A stretch of 64,000 nucleotides of DNA. It comes from Cunninghamia lanceolata. Its lineage: Eukaryota > Streptophyta > Pinopsida > Cupressales > Cupressaceae. Location of the stretch: assembly GCA_027924645.1 (NCBI GenBank), contig BSBN01000047.1:1178001-1242000 (forward strand), in the 5' to 3' direction. How positions within the stretch are numbered: the stretch's first letter is position 1; each line of letters opens with the position of its first letter. The translations under genes were made by a program, and so were the position numbers. This document shows positions 36,241 to 48,355 of this stretch, piece after piece. The notes below the pieces were generated by a model. The model was not told the origin of the DNA. It ran no database searches and worked only from the letters and a program-made list of their open reading frames with translations.

Positions 36241-37447
36241 ATAGGCACCAGTCTATTCTGGTATTGAGGTTATGACCCAAGATCCTAGTCTTGCATCCAA
36301 ATACAAAACTAAAATCAAAATCTTATTCATAAACTTTTAGGATTTAGGAGTAGTTTTACAACCCAAATGCTCTAACTTACAACTGAACATAAAGCCCAAA
36401 ACTAGACCCTTTGTACTTATTTTACAGTTTTGGTCTGCATTATAGAGGATTAATCTGCTTTGTGTCAATATCTCAACATGTTTATAGACTCATTCCATAG
36501 ATATTGAATAAGGATTTGGGAATACCCCCTAGGTTTTGTAGAGCCTGAAGAAGGAGAGGAGACATCTATAGAGTCTGTCTCCTGTACTGTTGGCCCCTGA
36601 CCTAAGAATCCTATTGATAAGTGATGGCTACCTTGTAGGGATTGCTTAGGAAACATTTAGTTGGAAGAAAACACCAAGACATTGTTGAAGAATTTAACCA
36701 GACAACGGATGGCTTGAGAAGTTAATGTGCAAGCAGGTTGGAAGGCCCAGGTTAATCTTAACCATTCCTCGCTAGCCCGTTGTCAAAAGATGTACGGGTG
36801 ATAAACCCAATGGGCTAACAGGCGAATGCCACGTAGCATACTTTGCAGCCTAAAGAGAAGGTGGGGTTTACCAAAAAATGAGTAAGCAATTCCGTGCGGC
36901 AAAAAACTTCATCACAGCCGTCCATCTTGCCATCTCATCAAGAGATCAATGACTAGAGTTTGAAATTGAGATTCGAGAAAGTGGCCATGGGAGTCAGTCA
37001 TTTTGCTTCACGTGAGCGGGCATTAATGGTGGTTTTAACGCCATAAAAGTAGTCTTTTTGCATAATTGAAATGCATCTGAGTGTTTGAAAGCATCTGTAG
37101 GCAATTTCAATCTCTCAAAGACTCAAGGCAATTTCAATCTCTTGAGGCAAATTTCAATCTCTTGAGGCAATTTAAATCTCTTAGTGATCAAAGATTCAAA
37201 ACTAGGGTTTTTAAAGCATTCAAAGCTATAAGTTAAAATCTCGCCCTCTAAAATTCACTTCTTGTGCTCACTATTGTGGCTCTGTTAATAGGAATTACCG
37301 GTAAATTTTCATTTCTTTTAGGGTTTTACCTTCTTAGATTGTTGAACTGCAAAATTTGAGCTTTAATGTTGCTTTAAGTCAGAACCCTAGTTGTGTATCT
37401 GCAATTCTTGCTGAACTAAAAGCCTAATTTGCAAAATTCTCACCATA
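36241..37447. other. spacer between cargo genes A and B
   Basis: No gene recognised. Contains the 57-bp block (36684-36740), then GC-richer sequence with CGCTAGCCCGTTG (36769) resembling pieces at 31384 and 47606. A short 'ctcaaggcaatttcaatctctt' repeat lies around 37090-37180. Confidence 0.45.
36684..36740 (+). promoter_or_regulatory. 57-bp conserved block upstream of gene B
   Basis: Partner of 31284-31340 with three substitutions, 708 bases upstream of the B start. Confidence 0.55.
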
Positions 37448-40400
37448 ATGGCACCCCCACGAGCCCAAACCTCAAGCCCTAGAGAGACAAAAAGGCCCAT
37501 AGTCTAGGACCTTCTTGATCAATTAAAGCCCTCCAATAACGACAAAGTAAAAGGTCCACTTCTGTTCTAGGGTTCTAAAATTAAAGAAGGCCTCATAGAT
37601 AAACATATCCATATCAACGATGCCACCATACCACTTACAGGAGTCATTGTTCAAGAACTAGTTTGGAAACAGGAATTTGAGTTCTCCTATATGTAACCCC
37701 TGGAGATTGGACATGGGGAAATTGGTTGTCCCAAATGTCTACATGGATGTGGACTTGTTAAAAGCTGTGGCAGCCAGATATGATCCTATCTCTAGAGTTG
37801 TTAGGACGTATAATGGGATCAAAATGGTAAAGATCAGCAGGGAAGCTATTGCTAAAGTTTTTCAACTTCATGAGTGGAATGAGGATTTGATAAAAAATGA
37901 TTTGAAAGCCTTTAGGAGTGAATACGAGAAGACAAGACACACCTATAAACTCACAATGTTGCCAAATCATCTAGCATTAGTTGGAAAGGGAAAGGGGAGA
38001 ATTGTTATTGGTCCATCAGATAAGGAACCCTTCCCAATAAAGTATTTTGCTCCATATTTTAAGAAAACCTTCTATTCTTTGTGTCAAATCTTAGGGTTTG
38101 ATCCTACTTCCGGCATGCCAATGGGTTTCATGTATATGGTTGCTCATAGCCAACACCCCACTTACAACATAGTATATGACTTTGCTTCCTACCTGGAAGA
38201 TAACATTCATGAGGGTTCATCATCATTAAAGAATGGTAAAGATTGGGTTTAGTTTTGGTGGTACTCACTATTAAAGCACATGTTTTTATTCAAAAGGGCA
38301 AAATTCTTTGAGAATGATATGAAGTTGGAAAAGGAGGAGGATGATGTTGAGCTTCCTGTCTAATGTTGGACAAGAATTCTAGACAAGGATGATATTAAGT
38401 TTGATTTTGTGGTGTTTGAGAATGTCTTTGCATCAAAGTTGAGGAATGACCTAATCCTGAATCCACCAAGGATTCCGACTGAACTACATGATTTTCTCAA
38501 GCCAAAAGAAAGGAGGTCTAATTTAAAAATTAATCACAACTGGGGAGATGTCATCCCCTATCTAGATTTTACAATTCTTAGAGTATATGGAACTATGGTT
38601 AGACCGCATGTTCTCCCAAGAGATGTGCCATTGAGAATTGGATTCCTTGAGGTCATTTGGTAGCTAGGTGATGTTGAAGATGGCCACTTGTTAAACATGA
38701 GGAGAGGAACCTTCTTCCCAACATGGAAAATTTTTGTAGACTTTGTGATGACTAGTGGAGGGTGGAGAAAAATGGATGAATTGCTTGAACCATACAACAT
38801 GAGGAGAGTGCGCCCAAGAAATCATGATCCTGAAGGTTTCATGGCTACATTGAAAGCGAGGATCAGAAGCAGCCAGTTCATACATAACTTCTATTTCCCT
38901 AAATATGTTATTAGGAACATCTTTAATTACCAAATACAAGAGGACAGGAAGGAAAAATGGATCACCTATGATAAGATGGTAAGGGAAAAATGGAAGACTG
39001 ATCCCCAATATGACCCCCTGCGGTTGCCTCAATTCAAAAATGAATTGCAAAAAGTTGAATATATGCTCCAGAATTTTGAGCAAGTGGTTGGCGGGATTAA
39101 AAGAGAGATATTGGTTGCTAACAAAGGAAAGGCTGTGGTTGGGAATGAATAGGAAAAGGATAAGGGGAAGGCCCCAATGTTGGAGGAAAGGCCTACCTAC
39201 CAACCACCACAAAAGATCAGAGTCTTTACAAGGAGAAAAGGTATTGTGAGGAAGCAACAATCTATTGCCACCCCAACTGTGTCTTCTGATTCTAAGCCTG
39301 AGGGCTCAAGAGCTTCCTCGCCATTGCATGAAATGTCACCACTGTCTCCCCCAAGGCAAGCAATTCCACAAGTGATTGAGGTGGATTCACCTCCAAGACA
39401 GTCACTACCAAAGAAGCAAAAGGTTGAACAAAGCAACTTGGTGGATTATCCAGATGACTCAGATGATTATATCATTGTCACTGAGGAGGATATAAGATAG
39501 GGAATGCCCTCTCCCCCTAGGGAGATAATAGAACCAGAAAGCAGCCTTGGGTTGGGCAAGGTAGACCTCAGGGGGTAAAGCAACACAAATGACCTTAGGG
39601 AGGAAGCTTGCAAGACCTTCATGACAGATGATTCATTTGTCCAGACCCCTACTTTTAGAGAGTTTGCTTGGAGGGCAAGGAGAGATGAATATGTTGATAA
39701 TGTTGCCAAAAAGAGAAGCTTGCACCCTAAATTACTAGAAGTAGTTATTCAGGCTGAGGTTAGAAAGGAAATGAAAGAACAGTTTCAAAAGATAACAGCT
39801 GAAAATGGCAGAGAGTTGGTGATGAAAAGTTGTATTTTATTGCTGCCAGAGTGGGATTTAGCCTCGGCAATTGCTTTTGACATAGTGTGGAGGCATGACA
39901 AACCATTGTATCAAATAGAGGAGGAAGTAAAATTGGCTCTGTAGGGGTGTGTTTTCAGTGAAGAATGGGAAACACTTGCTATTTGGGCATTGGCCCTAGG
40001 TGCAAGGAAACATGCAACTGTTAAGCCTACTCCAAACATAAGTGGAGGGCTAATTATTAAGAAAGTGTCTGATACCCCAGCAATTGAGGCAGAAAACATG
40101 TCAGTGAACGTTGCCAAATTCACAAAGGCAACAATAGAGAATATCACTGAGGAAAGAGATCAATATAGATCCAAGTATAATGACATGGTTGTAGAGTATA
40201 ATGACAGTTAGAAAAAGGTTGCCAAGTTGAAAACTAAAGTGGCATTGTTAAAGCAACAATTGCAAAATATGCATGCTCTTGCCCCAACACAAACTAACTC
40301 TGCTATCCTTCCAGAAGTTTCAATGGAAATAATTCCATACAATCTTGGAGATGCACCCCTACCCCTTGCAGTTGAGGAGCCAAGCACATCAGGTGCAGCT

Positions 40401-41144
40401 CCATCAAGTGAGCCTACTAAAGAGGAATTATTGGATCAAATTGAGACGTACAAGAAATTATTGTCACAGGTCAATGAATCAATTTATTCAAGTAATATGA
40501 AGATTGTAACTATAGTTCTTGAACACTTGAATAAAGAGATTGATAGGAGATTAATTAGCATTCATTCAAATTATTCTTCTATGTTTGATGCCATAAAGGA
40601 TTTCGATAAGAATAAGGATGTTGTAACATCATTAATGGATATATGGATCCCTAGAGCCCGAGCATTAAGAGACATGGCAATTGCAACCAAGCATGTCAAG
40701 GATGCACCTCCTAACATTGTCCCAACTCTCAGGCTTATAAATTCAATTAAGGATTTTCAAGGGTTGCTATGTCCTTTGGAAATAAATATCAAGGAGCTTG
40801 TCAAAAAGTTTGATGAACGGAATTTTAGTTTGCTTCTCGTTATTTTGAGTGAAAATGGTGGGGTTAAACCTCTACAATTGTGGAAGGACCAAGCAAAACA
40901 AATAATATCTACTCAAGTTAAGCTCATCTGTGACATTGTTGATTTAGATATGTTGAGAAGCAGCATGGATAAGTTGATTCACACTGACATTTTCTTAGAG
41001 GAATTTGACAAGGAAGCTAATCGAGTGGTTATCAAGTACACACCTTACAGGACCAAAGCAGACAAACTTGTCAATTTCATTTGGCCAATAGAGGACGAGT
41101 ATCAGCTATGGAGGTCCAACTATGTTGACAATTTAGATTTCTAA
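37448..41144 (+). pseudogene. cargo gene B, unrecognised family, amber-rich
   Basis: Paralogue of gene A with the same order of parts. From ATG 37448 (MAPPRAQTSSP...) it spans about 1231 codons to TAA at 41142. Internal stops are TAG at 37505, 37568, 38250, 38661, 39150, 39498, 39942 and 40209, and TAA at 38361 and 39576; one frameshift lies near 37690. The helical region carries YDFASYLEDNIHEG and PHVLPRDVPLRIGFLEVIW. The linker is Pro/Ser-rich with a nuclear-signal-like LPKKQKVE and acidic 'DDSDDYIIVTEED'. The last 305 codons (40227-41144) are fully open and mostly helical. Against A, TAG 38661 faces Gln CAG, TAA 38361 faces Gln CAA and TAG 38250 faces Glu. No known enzymatic motif. Confidence 0.72.
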
Positions 41145-42505
41145 AGTGCTGAAGTATATGTAAATTTTAATGTTTTGATGATTATTGTACTATTCATTTA
41201 TTGAATATATTTGATCTGAGATGACTTTTGTTGAAATTAGAAAAAAAAAGAATTACTCCCTCTTTTTATAGTATTTATTATTAGTTTAAACTTTATTGTA
41301 TATAAAATTGGTTGGATCTTACATATCAATTTACAAATATTGTGCTCCTTTTAATTCAAAATTGGTGACATGTGTCATGGATTGCATATATGGAACATAG
41401 TTTCCAGAAACACTATTAAGTTTTATCTATGTACTTACGTCAAATCAAGTACAATTATTTGCATGCAGATTAAATTCACTTAAATTCACTTGAAAAGATA
41501 TATCATATCACTTAAATATTGGCATGCTTGGAAAGATATCCCAAAGCTTTGAAGCCGAGCGCCATTAATTAAGCCTGACTCTATTTAATGGAGCCTAACA
41601 ACGCCTCATAGTCATACCAAAGTTTGAAGCTAGCTTACTACTTAACAGAGAAAATGGATACGCTAATTTGCCTTATAGCACTAGGAAGGCAAATTGCTTT
41701 CTTGGGTTTCATAACAAACTCAAGGCTTAGAGCTATAACGAAGCCTCACAGAATTGCCTGTTTGCACTTCCTGGAGTTGGAATCCATGAAAATGGTGCTT
41801 GGGAGAGACTTCTTAATAGATAGGAACAGATACAGAGTGAATTCTAACATAGCTTCTTGGTTCTTGGTGTCATTGCTGGACTTTAGAGGTGTGAAGGTGG
41901 ATATTATCGTTCTGTTGCGAGAAATTTTCAAGGCACATTATCTAGGTAACGTTTTAAGGTGGTTGTTGGGGCAGAGATGGGTGTGAGGATTCAACGGCTT
42001 CCCTTTCTACTCAACATGATAGATGGGGCTCTCGCCCACCATCATCATTGGGCCACCATGAGGCCTGAATTTTCTAAGATGCACTCGATCTCTTGACATA
42101 AAGCCGAATATGGAATGGGTGTTGCACTTCGTAGACCTGGTGGAAACAGGAGATTTTTATGGTTTCCCTTAGCCAGTGGCCCAGTGTTTTGAACTTTTGA
42201 TTTTTACTATGTAATATTATCGTATGAGTATCGGTTGGGAAAGAATATGTATGGGAATTTTTTGTAGCATAATGATATGCCAGGGGTGTAGCTATCCCCC
42301 AGTTGTAACAATTTTTTGAATTAATATCAATTGAATACCCGTTTTGCTAATGTAAAACATAAATAATATTTGCATGCAGATTTAAAACATAAATCAATAA
42401 AAATGAAAAAAGAAAGTTGCCAACAAATTGACAAATTACATTTTAAACACTAAAAGTTGTCACTAAAAGTAGATTATGTTTATTGTTTATATCATAAATT
42501 ACTCG
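41145..42505. other. spacer between cargo genes B and C
   Basis: No recognised gene. A 120-codon open frame at 41624-41986 has no domain I know and no paralogue near A or C, so I do not call it. GATTCAACGGCTTCCC near 41981 resembles GATCCAACGGCTCCC near 47679. Confidence 0.4.
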
Positions 42506-42640
42506 ACCATTCAATGAACATTTGATGGATGGTTGTAGTTGCATTCCAGAATGAAATGCACGAAACGCTAGGCTTGTGAACTTAAATCTCTGAATTCACC
42601 CTATAACCGTTAGATTCACAAAGATCAACGGTTTAGAAAT
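42506..42640 (+). repeat. conserved upstream block, copy 2
   Basis: Partner of 30859-30990, located upstream of gene C. Confidence 0.65.
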
Positions 42641-43036
42641 TGCTATGAGCTGTCAATGCAGGACAGCTGTCAGACATGTACTAATTGTGTAGTCTAGAAG
42701 CAACACATTGACTTGACGTTTCATTCACTAAAAAAATTCACTTTAAAAAAAAAAGCAAACTTTCTACTTTTTACTGCTAAGTGATTTTATTTTTAAGTGA
42801 GATCCGAGAGGGTTAGCACACAGGGAGATTTCAGATTGCTCATTGCAGTGTCATTTCCAACAAAGTTGGTAAGACAAAACATAAATTCCTAGGCTACGTT
42901 TCATCGTTTCTTACAATCTTATTTTGTCAAACTTTTTTCTTAAAATCTTATTTTCTCAAACTTTGCATTTAGGGTTGAGAGACTTAAGAAAAATTAAGGA
43001 CTTAAGAGGGAATTCACAATTTCACACTATATAAGC

Positions 43037-46000
43037 ATGTCTACCGCCACTAGTAGACCAGACAAAGTTTTTGGGAAAGGCAGAGCAAGTACGGATAGAA
43101 AAATACATTATTCTAAATTTCTTAAAACCTCAGGTTTGACTGATGAATACCATGATATTTATGATCCTAACATGTATGGTAAACTTACCTTAGAACTTAG
43201 ATTTTCATGTGAGAATAAGGATGCCAAGAAAAAGAAAGTTGATAGTATTAATGCACCGTGAGTAACTGGATTAGGGCGCATGATGTTACATGAGGTTTTC
43301 CCTTGCCCAGAATTTATCATGGTTTGTGCCCACAATTATGATGATAACAAAAGAGTAATTGTAAATAAGGATACCAAAGAAGAAATTTTATCCATTAATG
43401 CAGAAGAATTTGAAAAAGTGTTGGGGTTTACAATCGAAGAATTTGGAGACGTCCACATTGACCTAGAAAAGCTTGCTAGTGACTATGAAGCAGCAGATGA
43501 AAGGGACAAAAATGTTTTCCTAAATAAAATAGTTCAAGAAAAAAAAAACTTGAAAGATAACCATAAGCCTCCTTATCCTTTGAAAATTTTTAAATCATGG
43601 GCTCAGGATACTATTTCCATGCTAGCATTTTGCCTCGGACTGGATAGCAATTGGGAAGTGGATGCAAGCCTCCTTGAAATGGTATATAATATCCATTATG
43701 GTATTGGTGTACATGTCAAATATAAATTTATTGAGCACATTGTAGAATCCATGCATAAACATTTTTTAATGATTAAAGGAAGTTCCACCAAGACATTTAG
43801 GTTCACAACCTACTTGTGCTATTTTTTTCTATTCAAATTTATTGGAATGTTTTAGACCAACAAGCTTCAGATTCAGGCCTATAGTAATGTTGAGGAAAGA
43901 AAATGGCTCCAGTATATGATTGGACCACTAAGATAAGGATGCATTATTCTCGAAGGAACTACAATCATTTTGTAGACTACTTTTTGGCTCCATTGCATCA
44001 AGTAATTACAAATATTCCAATGCCTAGATTGCCTATATCACATAGAGATTTCATTCAACTAGGAAAAGAAATACAATTGGTTGATTGGTACTTATTGGAA
44101 GAATATATTGTGCTAAGATTTTATGGATTAGGAGTAGAGCCATACAAACTTCCAATACATGTGACAGAAAGGGTTTTTGCATTGGAATATGTAAGGGAGA
44201 TGCAGAGTACTGATGAACTACACTTTGCCGGTCAGTAAAAGAAGACCTTATTTCCTTCTTTACCTGTTTATGTGGAGGGTTCACATTCGAGAGAAAAGCA
44301 TTTAAGGTGACACATGATCTTTTGAAAATTTTTAAATTTGATATTGTCTGTCACTGGCAGTATGATCCATGTGACACCATTAAAAAAATGATTGTGGCCA
44401 ATAGGAATTCTGTAAGTAGAATTCAACATCATAGGAATTCTACAAGTAGAATTCAACATCAAAGTAAACCCTTGATTGAAAACTTGAGAAACAATGATTC
44501 TTGGCATGAGGTTAAAATAGCAATGGAGAAAACTGTTGTTGAGAAAGGTATTTCTTTTGAACAGTTGTCAGCAGAAATTATGGCATTGCACCAAAATATA
44601 GGAGCACTAGCACTAGTAGAGAATGAAATCAAGAGGTACACCAATTTTTATGGAAAAAGTGATAAACCATCTATTAGAGCAAAAATGCCAGCTTCTCTAG
44701 ATGAGTCTGTTACAAAGAAATATTGGTCATGATAAAAAATTATTGCATTTTGGTCTATGAGGAAGTAGCCAGGTGAACCAAGAACTGTTGCAGAGTATGG
44801 AGAAATTGATGAAGATGAAGAGTTCAGCAGATTGTGGAATATAGAGCATCCCAATGAAAATGAAGATGAAGAAACTAATCATGATGATGAACCTAATGAT
44901 TATAGGGATGAACAAAGCAATTTCAAACCTAGTTTAATTCAGGCCACAAAAGAAGCATATACTTAAGGAGCAGCCATAGCTGAAAATATGGGTTATCATG
45001 GTGGTGGTTTGGGGTCCCAAGGACAAGGCATTTGGAACCCAATAGATTTAGTTACCAGAAAACCAGTTGATAAATGAGGCCTTGGAGCTGAATTAGCTGA
45101 TAAAATAGACCAAGGTCATACAAGGAGAAATGAAAGAATTGATGATGTTACAGCTTCAAATCCTAATCCTCATGGTCAGATGCAATCACAACTTGGACAT
45201 GCCCATGGTGGAGAGCCTAGTGCGACTGGCAAGTTACCACTGGTGGAGATCTTAGTCAACATGTGCTACAACAACAGGTCCAACAACAAATTACACACAA
45301 GAGGACACCAATACAAGATACCACACAAACACTCAGTGATCAAGGGATACAGAAGAGACAAAGGATTATGATAGGTCCAAGTCCAACTACCAGTTCCACT
45401 ACAAAGAAATTATTTCAAGGCACTCCCCCAGTTAGTGTGGCTGTAACAGAAATTACAAGTACTCTTATTCATTCACCATTCAAGCATTCCTTTATTCCTA
45501 CGTCCCTGGGTTTTGATTACATTCAAGAGTTTAAAAAGAAATTAGAATTGTATAAAAAGGAAAAGAAGCAACTGATGGAGAGTGTGTCTGCTATAACTTC
45601 AGATCCTGCAACAACCATGATATTCCCCACATTTGACACAAATACAGAAATCATGGAGTACACAATTGTTGTTCCCATAGTTTAAAATAAACCATCTAAA
45701 ATCAGATGGATCGATCTGAATTTCAGGTGAGTAATTTTCAATTTGATTTTTTTGGATTAAAAAATATTGACAAAATTAATATATGAAAGAAGAACAATGA
45801 ATTGGTGTACACATCATTGCTAAAGCATGATAGAGAGAAAAAAAAGTTGTGGAATCAAATAGAAAAATTACAGGTAGACTTAGCAAATGAGAAAGCAAAC
45901 AGGAAAGTAGCGGATAACAAGAGCAATGAATTAGAAAAAAGAATTAAAAAATATGCCTCTACATCAACAAGCAAAGAGGATAAACAAACAGAGGTGGAAT

Positions 46001-46898
46001 TGAATGGATTGAAGCAAAGGTTAGATGAGAGCAAAAAGAAATATGATGAGGAAAAATCCACTTCAAAAAAATTAAGACAAAGCATTGGGAAAGTAAATGA
46101 ATAGTGGGAACAAAAATTGGAGAAAGAGAGGCAAAAAAATGAAACATTGGCCGCAGAGCTTATGGAAGCAAAAAATGAAATAAAATCTTGTCAAAAAAAG
46201 TTAACTGAATTTTGTAGACAAACAATGAGGCACATGAAACAAAAGATCTGGGAGGAAATAATGTAGAGGATTGATCATTTGTGTGAATTGTTTCAATTGA
46301 TTGATGCCATAAGACTACATCATAATAAGATGAACAAATATTTAATGGACAACAAAAATGTGCAACTGCAAGCAGAAGAGAAATCTGTAAATCAAGTTCT
46401 AGAAACAGTCTACAAATCAGTGACAATGAATTGATTTCAAAAGGCATTACTAATCGGATTGAAGCCTTAGTGGAGGTGACATCTATCATTCAAAAGTGTT
46501 CAAGAATGCGTGAAACAACAGAATTTGTGATTGAGGCTGCAACAAAGATTAAGGAGGATGAAAATGTAAGGAACTTGACAAAGCTTGGTTTGTCACAACC
46601 TTTTGACACAAATGACCGATTCATTGGAAAGGATAATTTCAAAAAGAAGATGGAGGATGCAAGGAAGATTGATTTGGACTAGTTTCCTCAGAACCCAGAT
46701 GAGGTGAACTTTTTGGATTTTGTCAAACAACTGATAATCTTAAATGTATCTTTGGCTGAAACATTCAAGACAGACCTAGGATCCACATTGAAATTCAATC
46801 ATACATTGTTAACAAAAATTCAAGTCAGACAACACCAGCTAGAAGAAATGACATTTCCACCACTTAAATAGTGGAATTTGCTAAAAAAGATGTTAGAA
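43037..46898 (+). pseudogene. cargo gene C, diverged paralogue with G-patch-like motif
   Basis: Third member, more decayed than A or B. From ATG 43037 (MSTATSRPDKVFGKG) it spans nearly 1290 codons with frameshifts near 43900, 44290, 45250 and 46430 and stops of all three kinds. Homology to A and B is clearest at 'FIEHIVESMHKHF' and at PYKLPIHVTERVFALEYVRE. Differences: an acidic Asn/Asp/Glu-rich linker, a G-patch-like stretch (44967-45096), a Gln-rich piece and a long Lys/Glu coiled coil (45800-46250). CAGGTGAGTA at about 45725 looks like a 5' splice site and could mark an intron before the coiled coil, but I found no convincing acceptor. Function unknown. Confidence 0.62.
44967..45096 (+). 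other. G-patch-like motif in cargo gene C
   Basis: The frame reads AIAENMGYHGGGLGSQGQG, then IWNPIDLV and, after a TGA at 45072, GLGAEL. This follows the G-patch pattern (MG---G-GLG---QG---PI ... GLG) that binds and activates DEAH helicases or binds RNA. A TAA at 44964 precedes it. A and B lack it at the corresponding place. Confidence 0.6.
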
Positions 46899-48355
46899 TG
46901 ATTTGATATTGATAATATGAGTTTCCAAGTTCTAACTCAGCTCTGTGCAGAGTTGTCTTTGAGCAAGATTTTACATTGACTCTATGTATCCCTTCATTTG
47001 AAAATCAATAGAAAACTCAAATTCAGTAATGTGTTGATGTTCAATTATCTGTATTATTTATTTTATCAATTGAATATAAACTCTAGTTTCAACTACTAAA
47101 TACACATTCAATGATTGCTGATGTTCACTGTTCTATATCCTACTATTGTTAATATGTTAAGCTAATGTTATTTACCATTTCAAATGTTTTATTCACATGC
47201 CATTGAGACTGCCTGCTATCCCTTTGGCTTCACCAGTGTTTAGAGATTAACTTTTTTTATCATCGGACGGTTAAGATTAAAACATATTATCACATATTTG
47301 TCCATGTGCTTTATAATTCCTTTAAGTAGCTCACTATTTAAAACCCAATGCAACTCCTTCAAAATATTTGAGAAAAAATTTCATGTCATGTCTTCTAAAG
47401 TCTCTTCAACGGTCTAGATGAAGACACACCTCATCTCCCCACTATCCCTTTAAGAGATGAAAGATTTTGGTGGGCCCCCCGTGGGCTAGCGGGGAATGAC
47501 CTAGATTGACTCTGAAGATGTCAATTTTCAATGCTTTGATGTTCAACGTCTATAGTGGACGATGGGTCCCACTTTGACAGGCACCAGGTGTCACTAGCCC
47601 GCTATTCCTCTGGATTTCTTAAAACATTATTTTATTCAAGCAGGCTAGAGGGAAGCGGTCAGGATTCAATCTGTGAGATCCAACGGCTCCCATTAATGTT
47701 CAAACATGCACATGCGAATTGTTTGTGACTTATAAGTGGACATCCCTAGGTTGACGGGACAAAGGGACATAAAAACTTTGCAGGTCAAGACTTAAGATAA
47801 AAGATAAAATATTTAACCCCTTTAAACATTTTTTGACGCATAATGTTCCCAACCAAGCAGTGACCGATGAGACAAGGCAAGGGGGTCGGCAACATTGATG
47901 GGTTTGATGGCTTAAGTGTGAAGTTGGATGACCGGGAACCAGCGGTAACAAGTCGACTTAAAATTATAATGCAAAAGGCTAAAAGGTTAGGTTTATGTAT
48001 ATTTCATTTTCTGACTTAGTTGCAGATAAGGCACTGATCAAAATAATTCATAAACTGTGAAAAATGATGTAGAATCACATATCAAATCAAAAACCAAAAT
48101 TCTACTTTATTGCAAATTTTATGTTTTATGCACAAATCAACATGAGCAAAGGAAATATTAAGCATTGAGTTGAATGATGAATCACTGAGTACATGTAAAA
48201 CTTATCAGTATGACACAATTAAAATATGAAATAATTAATAATATGTTAATGTATTCAATTTGATTCACAATTTCAAGGAATACAATATAAAATATCAACT
48301 ACAATTTTGGAATATAATTCATGAAATGCAGTATAAATACCTAAAAACTGCTAAT
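46899..48355. other. spacer between gene C and the transposase
   Basis: No gene recognised. 47240-47960 resembles the flanks upstream of A and B (GGGCTAGCGGGGAAT at 47492, CACTAGCCCGCTATTCC at 47603, in inverted orientation to each other), so it may be a leftover 5' flank of a lost fourth copy. Confidence 0.4.

Noticed and set aside
32317..41144. TAG reassigned to an amino acid in genes A and B
   Set aside because: Gene C and the transposase in the same element have all three stops, and C-to-T decay at CAG/TGG explains the excess; kept only as a testable alternative.
41624..41986. 120-codon open frame between genes B and C
   Set aside because: No recognisable domain, no counterpart beside genes A or C, and no start context; could be chance.
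45725..45790. Intron in gene C
   Set aside because: CAGGTGAGTA is a good donor, but no convincing acceptor or branch site gives a clean join; left as a note only.
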